From: Rhyacophila brunnea | Lineage: Eukaryota > Arthropoda > Insecta > Trichoptera > Rhyacophilidae | DNA length: 64,000 bases | Assembly (NCBI GenBank): GCA_022495005.1 | Contig: JAGYXB010001352.1 | Coordinates: 868,001 to 932,000 of the forward strand | Direction of reading: 5' to 3' | Part shown: positions 20,836 to 30,706 of the stretch, in pieces | Layout: the number at the start of each line of letters is the position of its first letter | How positions within the stretch are numbered: the stretch's first letter is position 1 | Notes under the pieces: model-generated | Told to the model about the DNA's origin: nothing | Seen by the model: only the letters and a program-made list of their open reading frames with translations | Database searches by the model: none | Made by a program: the position numbers and the translations under genes

Positions 20836-21378
20836 TTTGAGAAGAATCTGGCTAATGAAAGAGAGGACGACCCAGTGGAACCACCTGCGCCGCTTTCCAA
20901 AGCTACCAGCGACGGAGACGAGGGAGTGCACGCCCTGTCAGAACGTCGTATGGATGCGCAGGAATGTGTGCGGGAAGAACTACTGGCGAGTTCAGGAACA
21001 GATTCCGAACTTAGCAATGGAGGAGTTGAGGTGGAAAGAATTGTTGACTCGACAATATCTAATGAAGAGAGGATCCTTGGCGAGAGGCTGGATGCGTTGG
21101 ACGCAGTCTTACAAGACGCCCCCATCAAGATAGCGCCCCCCAAGAGAGAATTTAGGAGAGTGGGACGGTTGGGAGGGTGGCGCCCTGCGAGGACCAACTT
21201 CCCAACGCCCGGGAGCAAAGATCAAGGTACTACCTTTGGCGAGTGGCGGGATGCGTTGGACGCTGTCTTACGAGACGCCCCCATCCGGAATGCGCCCCCC
21301 AAACGTCAGTATCAGCGTATAGGCCGATCAGGTAAGCGTCGCTCAAAGCGATCGCTACCGCCATCGCCTGTAAGCTAA
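20836..21378 (+). CDS. Arg-rich protein with duplicated 53-codon unit
   Basis: A frame open from 20836 (after TAG 20833-20835) to TAA 21376-21378, up to 180 codons; no ATG near its front, GTG 20875 in frame. The N-terminal half is acidic (DGDEGVHALSERRMDAQECV). Two tandem units, about 21076-21234 and 21235-21378, share ALDAVLQDAPI, then APPKR and R-V/I-GR. The end is strongly basic (GRSGKRRSKRSLPPSPVS). Most differences between the units keep the residue type (Q/R, K/R, F/Y, V/I), which favours a translated product. An arginine-rich nucleic-acid-binding role is possible but only inferred. No family recognised. Confidence 0.45.
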   Translation, partial: FEKNLANEREDDPVEPPAPLSKATSDGDEGVHALSERRMDAQECVREELLASSGTDSELSNGGVEVERIVDSTISNEERILGERLDALDAVLQDAPIKIAPPKREFRRVGRLGGWRPARTNFPTPGSKDQGTTFGEWRDALDAVLRDAPIRNAPPKRQYQRIGRSGKRRSKRSLPPSPVS

Positions 21379-21400
21379 GTCTCTAACTAAACCGAGCTAT

Positions 21401-21955
21401 AAGTCTTCGAGAGGAGCGATAAAGAAATAAGTCTATTATCGAAGCGAGCGATAAGACTTCGAGAGGAGCGATAAAGAAATAAGTCTCTGATCGAAGCGAA
21501 AAACAAGTCTTTTCTCGAAGCGAGAAAGAAATAAGTCTTCGGGGAGAGCGAAACGAAGAACGTGTTGCTAATTAAGGCGTGGGGAAGTCCGTGACTTTCA
21601 CGCTAAGTCCTTATTAGTATTCGGAGCTGCGAAACAAACAAGTCTTCGAGAGGAGCGATAAAGAAATAAGTCTATTATCGAAGCAAACAGCAAGTCTTCG
21701 AGAGGAGCGATAAAGAAATAAGTCTATTATCGAAGCAAACAACAAGTCTTCGAGAGGAGCGATAAAGAAATAAGTCTATTATCGGAGCAAACCACAAGTC
21801 TTCGAGAGGAGCGATAAAGAAATAAGTCTATTATCGAAGCAAACAGCAAGACTTCGAGAGGAGCGATAAAGAAATAAGTCTCTGATCGAAGCGAGAAACA
21901 AGTCTTTTCTCGAAGCGAGAAAGAAATAAGTCTTCGGGGAGAGCGAAACGAAGAA
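21401..21955 (+). repeat. 52-bp tandem array, two blocks
   Basis: The unit is AAGTCTTCGAGAGGAGCGAT, AAAGAAATAAGTC, TATTATCGAAGC plus a short spacer. Block 1 has units at 21401 and about 21453 and a closing variant from about 21505. Block 2 has units near 21640, 21692, 21743, 21795 and 21848 and the same closing variant from about 21900. Each normal unit can pair CGATAA with TTATCG, and the closing variant pairs TTTCTCG with CGAGAAA. Each block ends in a copy of hairpin H, making a higher-order repeat. No frame runs through it. Confidence 0.8.
21562..21631 (+). ncRNA. Bulged hairpin H, copy 2
   Basis: Outer stem CTAAT(T)AAGG with CCTTATTAG; inner stem GCGTG-[GG]-GAAGTC with GACTTTCACGC and loop CGT. 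It is followed by TATTCGGAGCTGCG. It closes the first block of 52-bp repeats. Confidence 0.65.
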
Positions 21956-21956
21956 A

Positions 21957-22026
21957 GTGTTGCTAATTAGGGCATGGGGAAGTCCTTGACTTCCACGCTA
22001 AGCCCCTAATAGTATTCGGAGCTGCG
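21957..22026 (+). ncRNA. Bulged hairpin H, copy 3
   Basis: Outer stem TTAGGG/CCCTAA, where other copies have AAGG/CCTT, a paired A-T to G-C change. Inner stem GCATG-[GG]-GAAGTC with GACTTCCACGC, loop CTT; one A-C mismatch. It closes the second block of 52-bp repeats. Confidence 0.65.
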
Positions 22027-22036
22027 AAATGAAGAC

Positions 22037-22187
22037 GTGTTGCTAATCTAGGCGTGGGGAAGTTCGTAACTTTCACGCTAAGTCCTTATTAGTATTTGGA
22101 GCTGCGAAATGAAGAGAGCGTTGCTAATTTAGGCGTGGGAAAGTTCGTAACTTTCACGCTAAGTCCTTATTGGTATTCGGAGCTGCG
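22037..22187 (+). ncRNA. Bulged hairpin H, copies 4 and 5 in tandem
   Basis: Copy 4 (22037-22106) and copy 5 (22118-22187) are 81 bases apart. Both have inner stem ends AAGTT/AACTT where copies 2 and 3 have AAGTC/GACTT, a compensated change. In copy 5 the stem GCGTG-[GG]-AAAGTT with AACTTTCACGC pairs perfectly apart from the GG bulge. Copy 5 has ATTGG in the outer stem, a U-G wobble. TATTYGGAGCTGCG follows both. Confidence 0.65.
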
Positions 22188-22764
22188 AGAAATAAGTCTC
22201 TTGATTGGGATTGATTTCAAATTCTGTAGAATGTAATATATAGCTAGGAGTATTGGGCGTTAGATTAAATAGGTTTAAATGACCCTATGTAATTTAATAT
22301 TAAAGGTATTGTCAGGGGAGTCTCCCTGGCATATCATGGTACTATGCCGTATTTTCTAGTAAGCGGGAACGTGATTCGCGACGGGAAGTCGAACTCTACT
22401 TCTGTCCATGGGTCGTAAACGGAGCGTCTCCGTGAGTCCTCTTCTTTGCGGTTGTCCCTCGGCAGGAAAAGCAGTAGTCGTCCCATACAGCACTCACCGT
22501 CCTCAAAATAAAATTTTTAACTTCAGAATTATTGAATTATATAATTTTCTTTTATTAATTAGAATTTTAAGACCTGAATCTGGGCGAATATTAATTATAA
22601 AAAGTAAAAAAAAAACTTTGTGTGCATGCGCAGATTTTGTGTATTTTATTTTGAATATGCTTCACTGTTGCTTTATCGCTTTGCATATTACTGAGTCCTG
22701 AGGTGTGGCAATGGCGAATTGAGACTAGACATATACAGTTATGTCTTTATTAAGGGTGGGCATT
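22188..22764 (+). other. 3' internal region with polypurine tract
   Basis: Between the hairpins and the 3' LTR no convincing gene is seen; the frame 22408-22701 has no recognisable domain. TTAAGGGTGGGCATT just before the 3' LTR (about 22750-22764) is a short purine-rich tract in the position of the plus-strand primer. The G-run is short for such a tract. Confidence 0.5.
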
Positions 22765-25375
22765 TGACACGAACAAAAACGCCGACCTTCAGTTAGTGTT
22801 TATGGCAGAGTATGGTTTAACGACATAACTATACAAATCTAGCCTTGTAGTCAATTCTACTTCTCAATAGCCTTGCGACAACCTCACGACAAGGTACAAA
22901 CAGAATATATAAGTCCCATGGTCCTAAACTATGGAAGAAGCAGAGAAGAAATGGTCGAAAAAGACCATGAACAGGTAACCAGTAGCGTAATCGTTTAGTA
23001 TTAGGAAGTAAAATGTATGTTGTTAACCTTTTCTTTGTAAAATGTAATAAAATTTTACGTAAAAAATTTCGCCTCCAAGAATCGAGACTGCTCAAGTGTA
23101 ATTGGAACGCTGTGACCACAGGCCTCGAGATGACACGTCGCGTAGATTTGGGCGCGATCTAATTTGGAAATAATTTCCGGGAAATCTCCATTAAACTTAG
23201 AAAATAAGTTATGGGAGAGATTGTTTACGTAAAATTTAGCAAGTACATGCTTCAATAACTTTTATAGCAATAATGGAAGTGTATGAAAATTGAAAAAGAA
23301 AATTGAATATTTATAAATTTATATACTGTATAATTGTAAATAAAGAATTTTAATACTAATTTTATCAATACAAGATAAGAGTTAACTACCGTTATAAAAA
23401 TATTGTAAACGCGTATCTATATCTATAGACGCGTAATTATAATTATAGATTTTGTTAATGCTATAACTCGCTAACTATAATGAATATTGTAAAAGTAACA
23501 ATTGGAAAAACTTAAGATTCTGGTATAGATGGGTTTCTACCCATAAACAATAATAAATCTTAATCGCGTCTTGGATAAATAAAAGAATCAAATACTGCGA
23601 CTAAAAATACAAATTGACGCGTGACCTTGAACCTTAACTGAATTCTGTCCGACTAGAATTTACGGCCCGGCTGTGTTGAGTTGCCAGATAAAAATAGATT
23701 CAAGGTTACGTTTATATTACTATGGAAAAGCCACTATTAAAGACTAAATAAATTTGTAGTCGCTTGTAATTAACATCTTGTTGGGATTAAGCATTTATAT
23801 ATTTAAGTTGAAATGTTAAGTATAATATTATAGTATTTTCTCGTAATAATATTCGTCCGAAAAGTAAATATCGAATGAGAAAGTTTCTGCGGCTCCAAAC
23901 AGTTTTATTAAAACTTAGTAAAATTCTATTGGCCTAAAAAGGCCAAGAGTGGTGGAAAGGACTAGTACGTGGGTGTCAACCTTTCATTTTGACATTTTAA
24001 ATTTAAAGACTGCCATTCCCTTATTTAGTACCCGAATACCTATTCCGATACCTCGTTGGAAAGCTAGAAACTTTCCCCTTCGTTCGAACACGAAAAATCA
24101 TATAAAATCAACTACTTTGCTTACGTCATCGCAACTGCGTATTTAAGGGACTTGTTCTAGAGGGTGCTTGAAACACCCCTATTGAAACTTTATTTTGTGA
24201 AAATAAGGTAGAGTAAATTTAACCCGATTTAATTAGAAGATATCTCTATTAGAAAGTTGCCAGGAACGGGAGATATACGTAAATTTATCCCGTGAGAGAA
24301 AGATATACATCTGCTATCCCTTACGGACTGTTTCCTGTTAAACCTCTATCCGAAGGGTATAAAAGGCGACCACTTTTCCCGTAAAATCATTAGTTTCTAC
24401 ACTCTTCACCGGCGATCTTCAGTAAGCAGCAGACCTCTCTGCGAGCTTGTGGGACACGGTTCTCAGTACATTCGCGATTCCTACGTACCAGTAAGTCCCC
24501 TTCGACGGGCAAAACGTAGCGCGAATAACACGTATCTGTCGGTAGTGACGTCGGCCGCTAAAACGTAGCACGAATACTACGTATCTGTCGATAGTGACGC
24601 GCCGCGGATTAATTTTATTTTTCATTACTCATCATACGAGGTGACGTAATCGAGATAAATTACGCGATCGGATTTGTTTTATAAAAACAAATTAATAAAC
24701 TCAGTCTGTAATAATAAATTTTACAAATCTTTTCGGGATTATAAAATAAATTTTTGAAACTTTATTAAGTAAACATAATTATAAAATAAATTTTTGAAAC
24801 TTTATTAAGTAAACATAATTCATAATTAAAGTAAACAAATTTTAGTAAATAAATTTGTAAACATTAAGCAAACCTTTTGTAAACAAGTCTGTAAACACAA
24901 ATAAATATTTGTAAATACACTGTGAACATAAATAAACTTTATAAACAACAATAAAATAATTCTATTCTTTTATAAACCTAATACTGTGTGACCAAAGAAT
25001 AATTTATATTTTCTTTCTTATGGGAAAATATTTCATGAATTATATCCAAAGAATATCTGCGTATACATTCTCTGAATTAGGTGTGACTTTTTCGGGAATT
25101 TGTGAAAGATTTCACAGAGATCCTATAGTGAACAAATAAATAGTTTGCTGATACTTTAATGAGATTTAATTACGGGAACAATGACAGTTAACCTTATTGT
25201 GTGACCGTGAACTCTAGTACCTGAATAAATTCGGCACCACACCAGCTGAGAGTTTTATTCGGGAATTCAAAAGTTGTGATACTACAAAGGAGATCCACCT
25301 CTCCTAATTCATCACTAGTCTCCTCAGTGACGGCCCGGTAGCATTATTGAGCTAGCCGTGAGCCGGGTCATGTCA
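22765..25375 (+). repeat. 3' LTR
   Basis: 2611 bp, nearly identical to the 5' LTR. Examples of differences are T/C near 23649 (left copy 15569), G/T near 24136, and a changed TAAACATAAT segment around 24790-24830. TATAAAAG lies at 24358. It ends at TGTCA 25371-25375, followed by the target duplication GTAT. Confidence 0.92.
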
Positions 25376-26105
25376 GTATCCTGGAAATAGTATCTGTGGT
25401 GTTTCCAGGATACTTCGGAAACATAATATTGAAACAATATTCTCAACATCGACAAAGGTCCGAAATATGCTAAGACCAGTAAAGGACTCACAGCCTTTGC
25501 ACTCGGCAGGTGTATACCAGATAAGCTGTCGTGGATGCCCAAAAAAGTATATAGGCCAGACTTCTAGAACGGTACAGAAGCGTGTGAGTGAACACGAGAG
25601 AGCATACCGTCTTAAACATTACACGATGTCGGCAATTGCCGAGCACTCGATGGATACAGGGCACAAATTTGACTTCGAGACCAAGATATTGGGTCGGAAT
25701 AAAGGATATTTCGCACGATTGGTAAAGGAGGCCATTGAAATCCACAGAAACCCTGAAAACATTAATAGGGATGATGGATTACGATTAAAAACGTCATGGC
25801 TTCCGGCACTATCAGCAAAATCTAATATTCGAGCCAGTATCTCCGGTCGTAATGATTGACAGATTACTCTGAGCAACGTTTGCTCTTAGATAATCGGATT
25901 CCTTTTGACATTCTTAGAGCAACGTTTACATTCACATACCTACACTACATTTCATCATAAAACATATCTCTTGATAATGGCCTCTGCAACGAGCCCGAAA
26001 CGTCGAGTAAAGAAGGAAGAAGGAGACACGGTGAAAACCCAAGAATATACTACGATCTCAACTAATAAACCACATGAAGGATTCAAAGATAAACTACATT
26101 ACTTG
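25376..26105 (+). mobile_element. Penelope-like element end, right arm of palindrome
   Basis: 25376-25387 is the remainder of the left arm. 25388-25401 is a 14-base spacer, and from 25402 the right arm runs plus-strand outward to 26056 with the same content as the left arm. After 26056 the tail (AAACCACATGAAGGATTCAA) is related to but different from the left arm's tail. The hammerhead-like block is at 25970-26009. Both arms start at the same point in the reverse transcriptase, so neither is full length. Confidence 0.85.
25402..25859 (+). pseudogene. Penelope-like GIY-YIG endonuclease domain, second copy
   Basis: In phase from about 25406 with an ATG at 25467 and a TGA at 25857-25859. Sequence as in the left arm (GVYQISCRGCPKKYIGQTSR; AEHSMDTGHKFDF), with E for K in VSEHERAYR and N for K at the second-last residue. 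The reverse transcriptase is cut off at the palindrome centre. The domain itself is unbroken, but without the polymerase the copy is not autonomous. The reverse-strand frames over it are shadows. Confidence 0.85.
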
Positions 26106-26769
26106 TTATAAACATACATTGGTGAATGCAGTATACCTACTAACTGTTGAATCTATCATTTAATATAAAAAGATAATCTAAAATTTGTTGAATTATTTTT
26201 CGTTTCTCTGTCACGTTTATTTGTCCCAAAAATCCTATTTCTTATGTCCTGTATTTCCATAGACTTAAAATTCGAGTGCTTATATGGTGACAATACATTC
26301 CATTAAGTATTCGGTGAGGTCCGGTACTCATAAGTTATCCATACAACGTTCATAAAAATATATTTTTGTAAATGATCGGTGTGAAAAATTTATGTCCAAT
26401 ATATATTATAAGTACGTAAATTTGAAATGTAAAACACGTGGGCATCGTCGATCTACTTTTCAAGATATTGGAACATTATCATTGTATTAGTCATACATTT
26501 ACTAGTGATTCTGACGGGGGTTGGGGTGGCGTGCCGAAACCCTTGATTCGACATTACTCCGCTGAAGGTAACCAGAGGTGGGTGGAAGGGTAAAGCCCTA
26601 CTAGTAATATAAAATATTTTAATAATATAAAGGTAAATCATAATAAATACTTAGTTGAAATATTTTCTGTTACGTATTTCTTATGCAACGTTAATTTATA
26701 TGGTTACTTATGATTAATAATTTTTTTTTATAGCTTAATTTAACTATTAAAAAATATGTTTTGTTTTAT

Positions 26770-27122
26770 GTCAAAGATAAACGTACAATTGTAAAAAATG
26801 TCATAAAATGTGAATTTGTCACTATTATTATTACATTATATTTTTTGGTCATATTTATTATTAAAATTTAGTTTATTAAGTTTTCAATTTTTCCTCGTAG
26901 AGATTTTTGACTTATTCATAGTTTTAATATTTTTTAGGTATATTTATTTAAAAAAAAACATCGATTTCTATAAAAATATAAATGTGTATAACTTGAAATC
27001 CTTTTTATTTATATCAAATCTACCATAGCTAAATAAGATTTCATAATATTATAATGTAATAATAAGGTGCGGTAAATTCACATTTTATAACATTTTTTTA
27101 CAATTGTAAGTAAATCTTTGAC
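26770..27122. repeat. MITE with 50-bp inverted ends
   Basis: GTCAAAGATAAACGTACAAT, then TGTAAAAAATGTCATAAAAT, at the left is mirrored by ATTTTATAACATTTTTTTAC and AATTGTAAGTAAATCTTTGAC at the right. The arms are slightly diverged. The interior is T-rich with a chance frame (26810-27028) showing only hydrophobic low-complexity sequence. Confidence 0.6.
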
Positions 27123-27239
27123 TTGAAATAAAAAATATTTTTCTTTTTAATGTTTTCAGTCACATATTTAGTTGAAATTGTGGCAATTAGTGAAAATGCC
27201 TCTGGTAGGTAGAAGCATCACCCTTAAGGACAATTATTT

Positions 27240-27980
27240 ATCGTACAAGAAAATCTATTTCTACATCTTTCAGAATGCGAGATTTGCATCGGATTGTACA
27301 ACCAATGGTAGTAATAATTAAGTTACAATTTAATCAGTAACCAGATTTTATTTTACAATAGTTAAATACTTAACTGACCTACATACAAGAATATTTATTC
27401 CGTCGGCCATCCATCTTTTACCCTGCAGCAATGTTATAAAAGCGATTTACGCACTGTGTTGAGAGGTGCATTCTTTTGGAAGTTACTAAGTATTTTATTG
27501 TCGATTTGATTCGATATCATAGGTCAAACTGTCTACTTAAATTATTAGTAGATGTGTCAACTTAATTTGGTTGATAAAATTCGATACTTAACGTGTATTT
27601 GGGTTCAAAATTATTACGCAATTTAGTTGTTGGCTTTTCATGGTTTTCATATTGTTATGTACCGACGGGCATGCGAGATGGTTCGAATGTGTCTGGACAT
27701 CACTATTTGCGATAAAACTAGTGAGTGTGGTGAGCTAAGTTGCGGCTCGCTCACATATAAATTATTTATTTTATTGATGATCGGACAAGGCAAAGGATGC
27801 CCCTTTCTGTAAGGAGACAGGTGTTCCCAAAGTTTTATAAATAAATAAAATGTAATATGAAGGATAATTAAGATTGATGAAACAATACGAATTAAAATCT
27901 ACTTCATCACAATTTTAATCATATTTACCGGAAATATCTGGTACAGTGGTGTCTCTAACATTTTTCTGATGGTGGGGTTA
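27240..27980. other. AT-rich sequence, nothing recognised
   Basis: A 61-residue frame at 27627-27812 has no recognisable domain. No repeat boundaries were found. Confidence 0.3.
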
Positions 27981-27984
27981 GATA

Positions 27985-28350
27985 TTACTGCCACTGGCAA
28001 TGCCGATTGGGAGGGCGATAACTATGTCCAACCAAATTGCTTCGGTGTTGATATATTCCAATTGCGAGAGGTGAGTTTAGGTGGACGCTGTTTTATAAAT
28101 TCTTAAAATAGGGCCTCCTTAACAAACTCGGTGTACTTCTTTGAACTTCTATAGATGTATAATTGTATTGTCAGTATTGTCACTGCTTTTGTATGTTTAT
28201 ACTATGTTGTCTATTCATATTTTATTTTTTATCGCTTTTATTACTTCCTTTTTTCTTCTTATAATATTGTTTCATGTCATGTTGTGAACGTCTTAAACTT
28301 ATAATTTGTAATGTCCACAATATGTTTAAAATAAATTAATTGAATTGAAT
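27985..28350 (+). pseudogene. Jockey/CR1-like LINE 3' end, second copy
   Basis: Starts within the coding end (CCACTGGCAATGCCGATTGG, equivalent to 2560-2580), runs through the ends ATTCTTAAAATAGGGCCTCC and CATGTCATGTTGTGAACGTC, and finishes in a TTGAA repeat tail (about 28328-28350). It is 5'-truncated to the last roughly 40 codons, and these contain small indels relative to 2154-2681. Confidence 0.75.
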
Positions 28351-28359
28351 TGAATTACA

Positions 28360-29290
28360 AATCAGTATTCCATGCTACCAATAAATGTATTATTCCCTAA
28401 TTTTTAAAAATACATCTTTTTAATGTTTTTTACCCATTTTTCTAGTTAAATATCAAAACACAATATGATGGGAAAACTCCCGTTTCAAAGAAAGCACGTT
28501 CGGAGATCCGAGACATTTTGAACGATAAGTTCTGTGATACATGAACTTATGGTGCTATACGTTGTATTTCAAAAAACTGGACATAGTCTCGAAACAAAGA
28601 GTAGGTAATTGATCACCGGCACTTTATTTTCAGACAAACATCGATAACAATTAATTACAAATTCGACTAATCACATTTGTTACGATAAGTATACAATATA
28701 CTTTAGTAGTTTGTCGTCATTTAGTTACATTATACACGTTTATGAAATTGATTTTTTTTACTTATTGAAAGGGGTTCGATGTTGAGAGTATGTTACATTA
28801 CTTATGTTACAATCCTTATGATACAGTTTCAAGGTCCGAATCTCGCTAGGATGAGATGTTGTGCGGAGCGATATTGAGACAGAGATACTAATAGACTGGG
28901 AACTTATATTCGAGTGATATGTCCAATGAATTATGATCCGTTATTTATTGACGTACTCACAATCAAAATAATATCTTGAAAATAATATTTAAGAAATAAT
29001 AAATATAATTCAGTCAGTTGCTATATGGAGTTTGCGTCATCGGATATAGCTGACTATGTAGAAAAATGGATATCGCGGAAATAATCCGCAGTAAGCTATT
29101 TACTGAGTTTACAATAATTGGACACTTCGAGAAATTGATATTATTAAAGAATTTGTAATTCCGGTAATATATTTAATATCGCCGATCAATATGCTGACAT
29201 GGGTTGAGTTGTTTACCACCATTATTACCTATTCTCTCACCTCGAAGCCTGGGGAAGTTACATGGTAATGTAATCTTGTTCGTGTTCGTA
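28360..29290. other. AT-rich sequence, nothing recognised
   Basis: I see no coding frame, repeat pair or RNA gene that I can support. Confidence 0.3.
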
Positions 29291-29297
29291 AGGGTGG

Positions 29298-29412
29298 AGT
29301 ACAACCAGGGAACTCAGAAATAATGGGAACTGAAATACACAACGGGTAAGGCGATAGCAGGTAACCGACACGAGTAAGGATGAATCCGGGTTAAACTTAC
29401 ACACGTGTCTAG
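29298..29412 (-). repeat. Repeat related to the interior of the 36.6-kb MITE
   Basis: AATGGGAACTGAAATAC, then GGTAACCGACACGAG and TAAACTTACACACGTGTC, is a diverged inverted match to 36768-36862. The flanking frames 29314-29541 and 29405-29623 are not coding. Confidence 0.5.
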
Positions 29413-29629
29413 AATACGTTTAGCGTCGAATACTAAAAACTGCTCTCGGTTTATGCATTTACGCTCCTTTAATGTTGGTGTATTACACACACTATTGCAC
29501 GTGCATAATGCGTGCTTCATTTTTGTAGGACACTCACACATTCAAAAGCCTGCTTCACCATGCGGCGTATTGAATATAGCCTATTGGTATTATATTTATT
29601 ATCTGTTCTGTGAGTACAACTAACCATTT

Positions 29630-30700
29630 TTCATGTATGTGAAATGGAAGTCTATGTTATATGTTTTCGCCGCAAGGCATCTTATTTAAAACGCGCCAAT
29701 TTCGAATAAAATCAAACTGCGTCTGCTTTGGTTAATCATTCACAATTATTACAATAATACATTGATATATTATTACGATGATAACTACATAATCCCGTTA
29801 TCAACTTGGGAAAAATGTGCCCTCTTAATTTTTAATTATATTTATTTTAATAATTATTATGACACAGTTTTCTTATAGTTATAGGTACTATTGTTTCTTA
29901 TAAATACAGTAAAAAGTTCGCCTACAGTACGATTTTATTAGTAACTACATGTAGGTAAGGTACATCTATAAAAATGCTTTTGCGATACCAAATATTATAC
30001 ATTTAATCGGTCGAATATTTTATAAAATACAACTATTCAAAAGTTTGTTGTTTTAAAAGACTATTTTTTTATAATGGCAACCAAAGTCAAAAATTCAGCT
30101 ACTTATTAAAACTATATAAAACCATATAATATTATACAAAGTAAATTTTACTTAAGGCATTATTATTAATTTTAACTAACTATTTTAAGAAAATCGCAAC
30201 GATAATAAATATCACACACCATATTACTTTAACGGCCGCCCAATAAGATTAAATTAATTTCACCATATAAAATAGATACTTAGTAAGCATATTCTTTTCT
30301 ACAGTATCCCAACAAGCAAAATGCACCGCACGTTACTGATACCAACTGTACCTTCACTTATTCAACAAAATCGAAGTAAAATCCTCGTAATAATTGCATT
30401 GATATTTTTCCTCATCTTGAACTTGTTCGCTTAGTTTTGCCATTGAATCAAAATATTCGATCTGTCACAGTGACAGTTTCTTTAAAAAAAAAAAAACAAC
30501 TCATGCAAGGTATTTACTATCGCCAAATAACCCTGAGGAATCTTCAATATTAATTATCTTGAATAAGATGATACCTTATAATTAATCATAGATGTTTTAA
30601 TTATTTAATAAATATAAATATTAATATTATGTAATGAAGATGCGCTGATCCATTTTTTTACCTGGCTACATTATTGTTATTATTGTCTTTGGTCATTACC
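29630..30700. other. AT-rich sequence, nothing recognised
   Basis: Contains an A12 run near 30486 and many short direct words but no supported gene or element boundary. Confidence 0.3.
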
Positions 30701-30706
30701 ACTGAC

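Larger units (their letters stand above)
14686..25375 (+). mobile_element. Non-autonomous Gag-encoding LTR retrotransposon
   Basis: A complete LTR retrotransposon of 10,690 bp. Direct repeats 14686-17284 and 22765-25375 begin TGACA and end TGTCA. GTAT flanks both outer ends (14682-14685 and 25376-25379), a 4-bp duplication as in many Ty3/gypsy-type elements. A TGG-starting primer-binding site follows the left LTR and a purine-rich tract precedes the right LTR. The 5.5-kb interior codes for Gag plus unassigned frames, and no protease, reverse transcriptase, RNase H or integrase motif is found in any frame. Movement would need enzymes from a related autonomous element. The LTRs differ by only about ten substitutions and a few small indels, so the insertion is young. 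Confidence 0.9.

Noticed and set aside
20760..21218. 152-residue minus-strand frame
   Set aside because: Antisense to the frame with the duplicated 53-codon unit; Ser/Leu-rich as expected from a shadow of Arg/Glu-rich coding.
21401..21955. CRISPR-like array
   Set aside because: Units are head-to-tail 52-bp tandem repeats with near-identical spacers, inside a retrotransposon of an insect genome; there are no unique spacers or cas genes.
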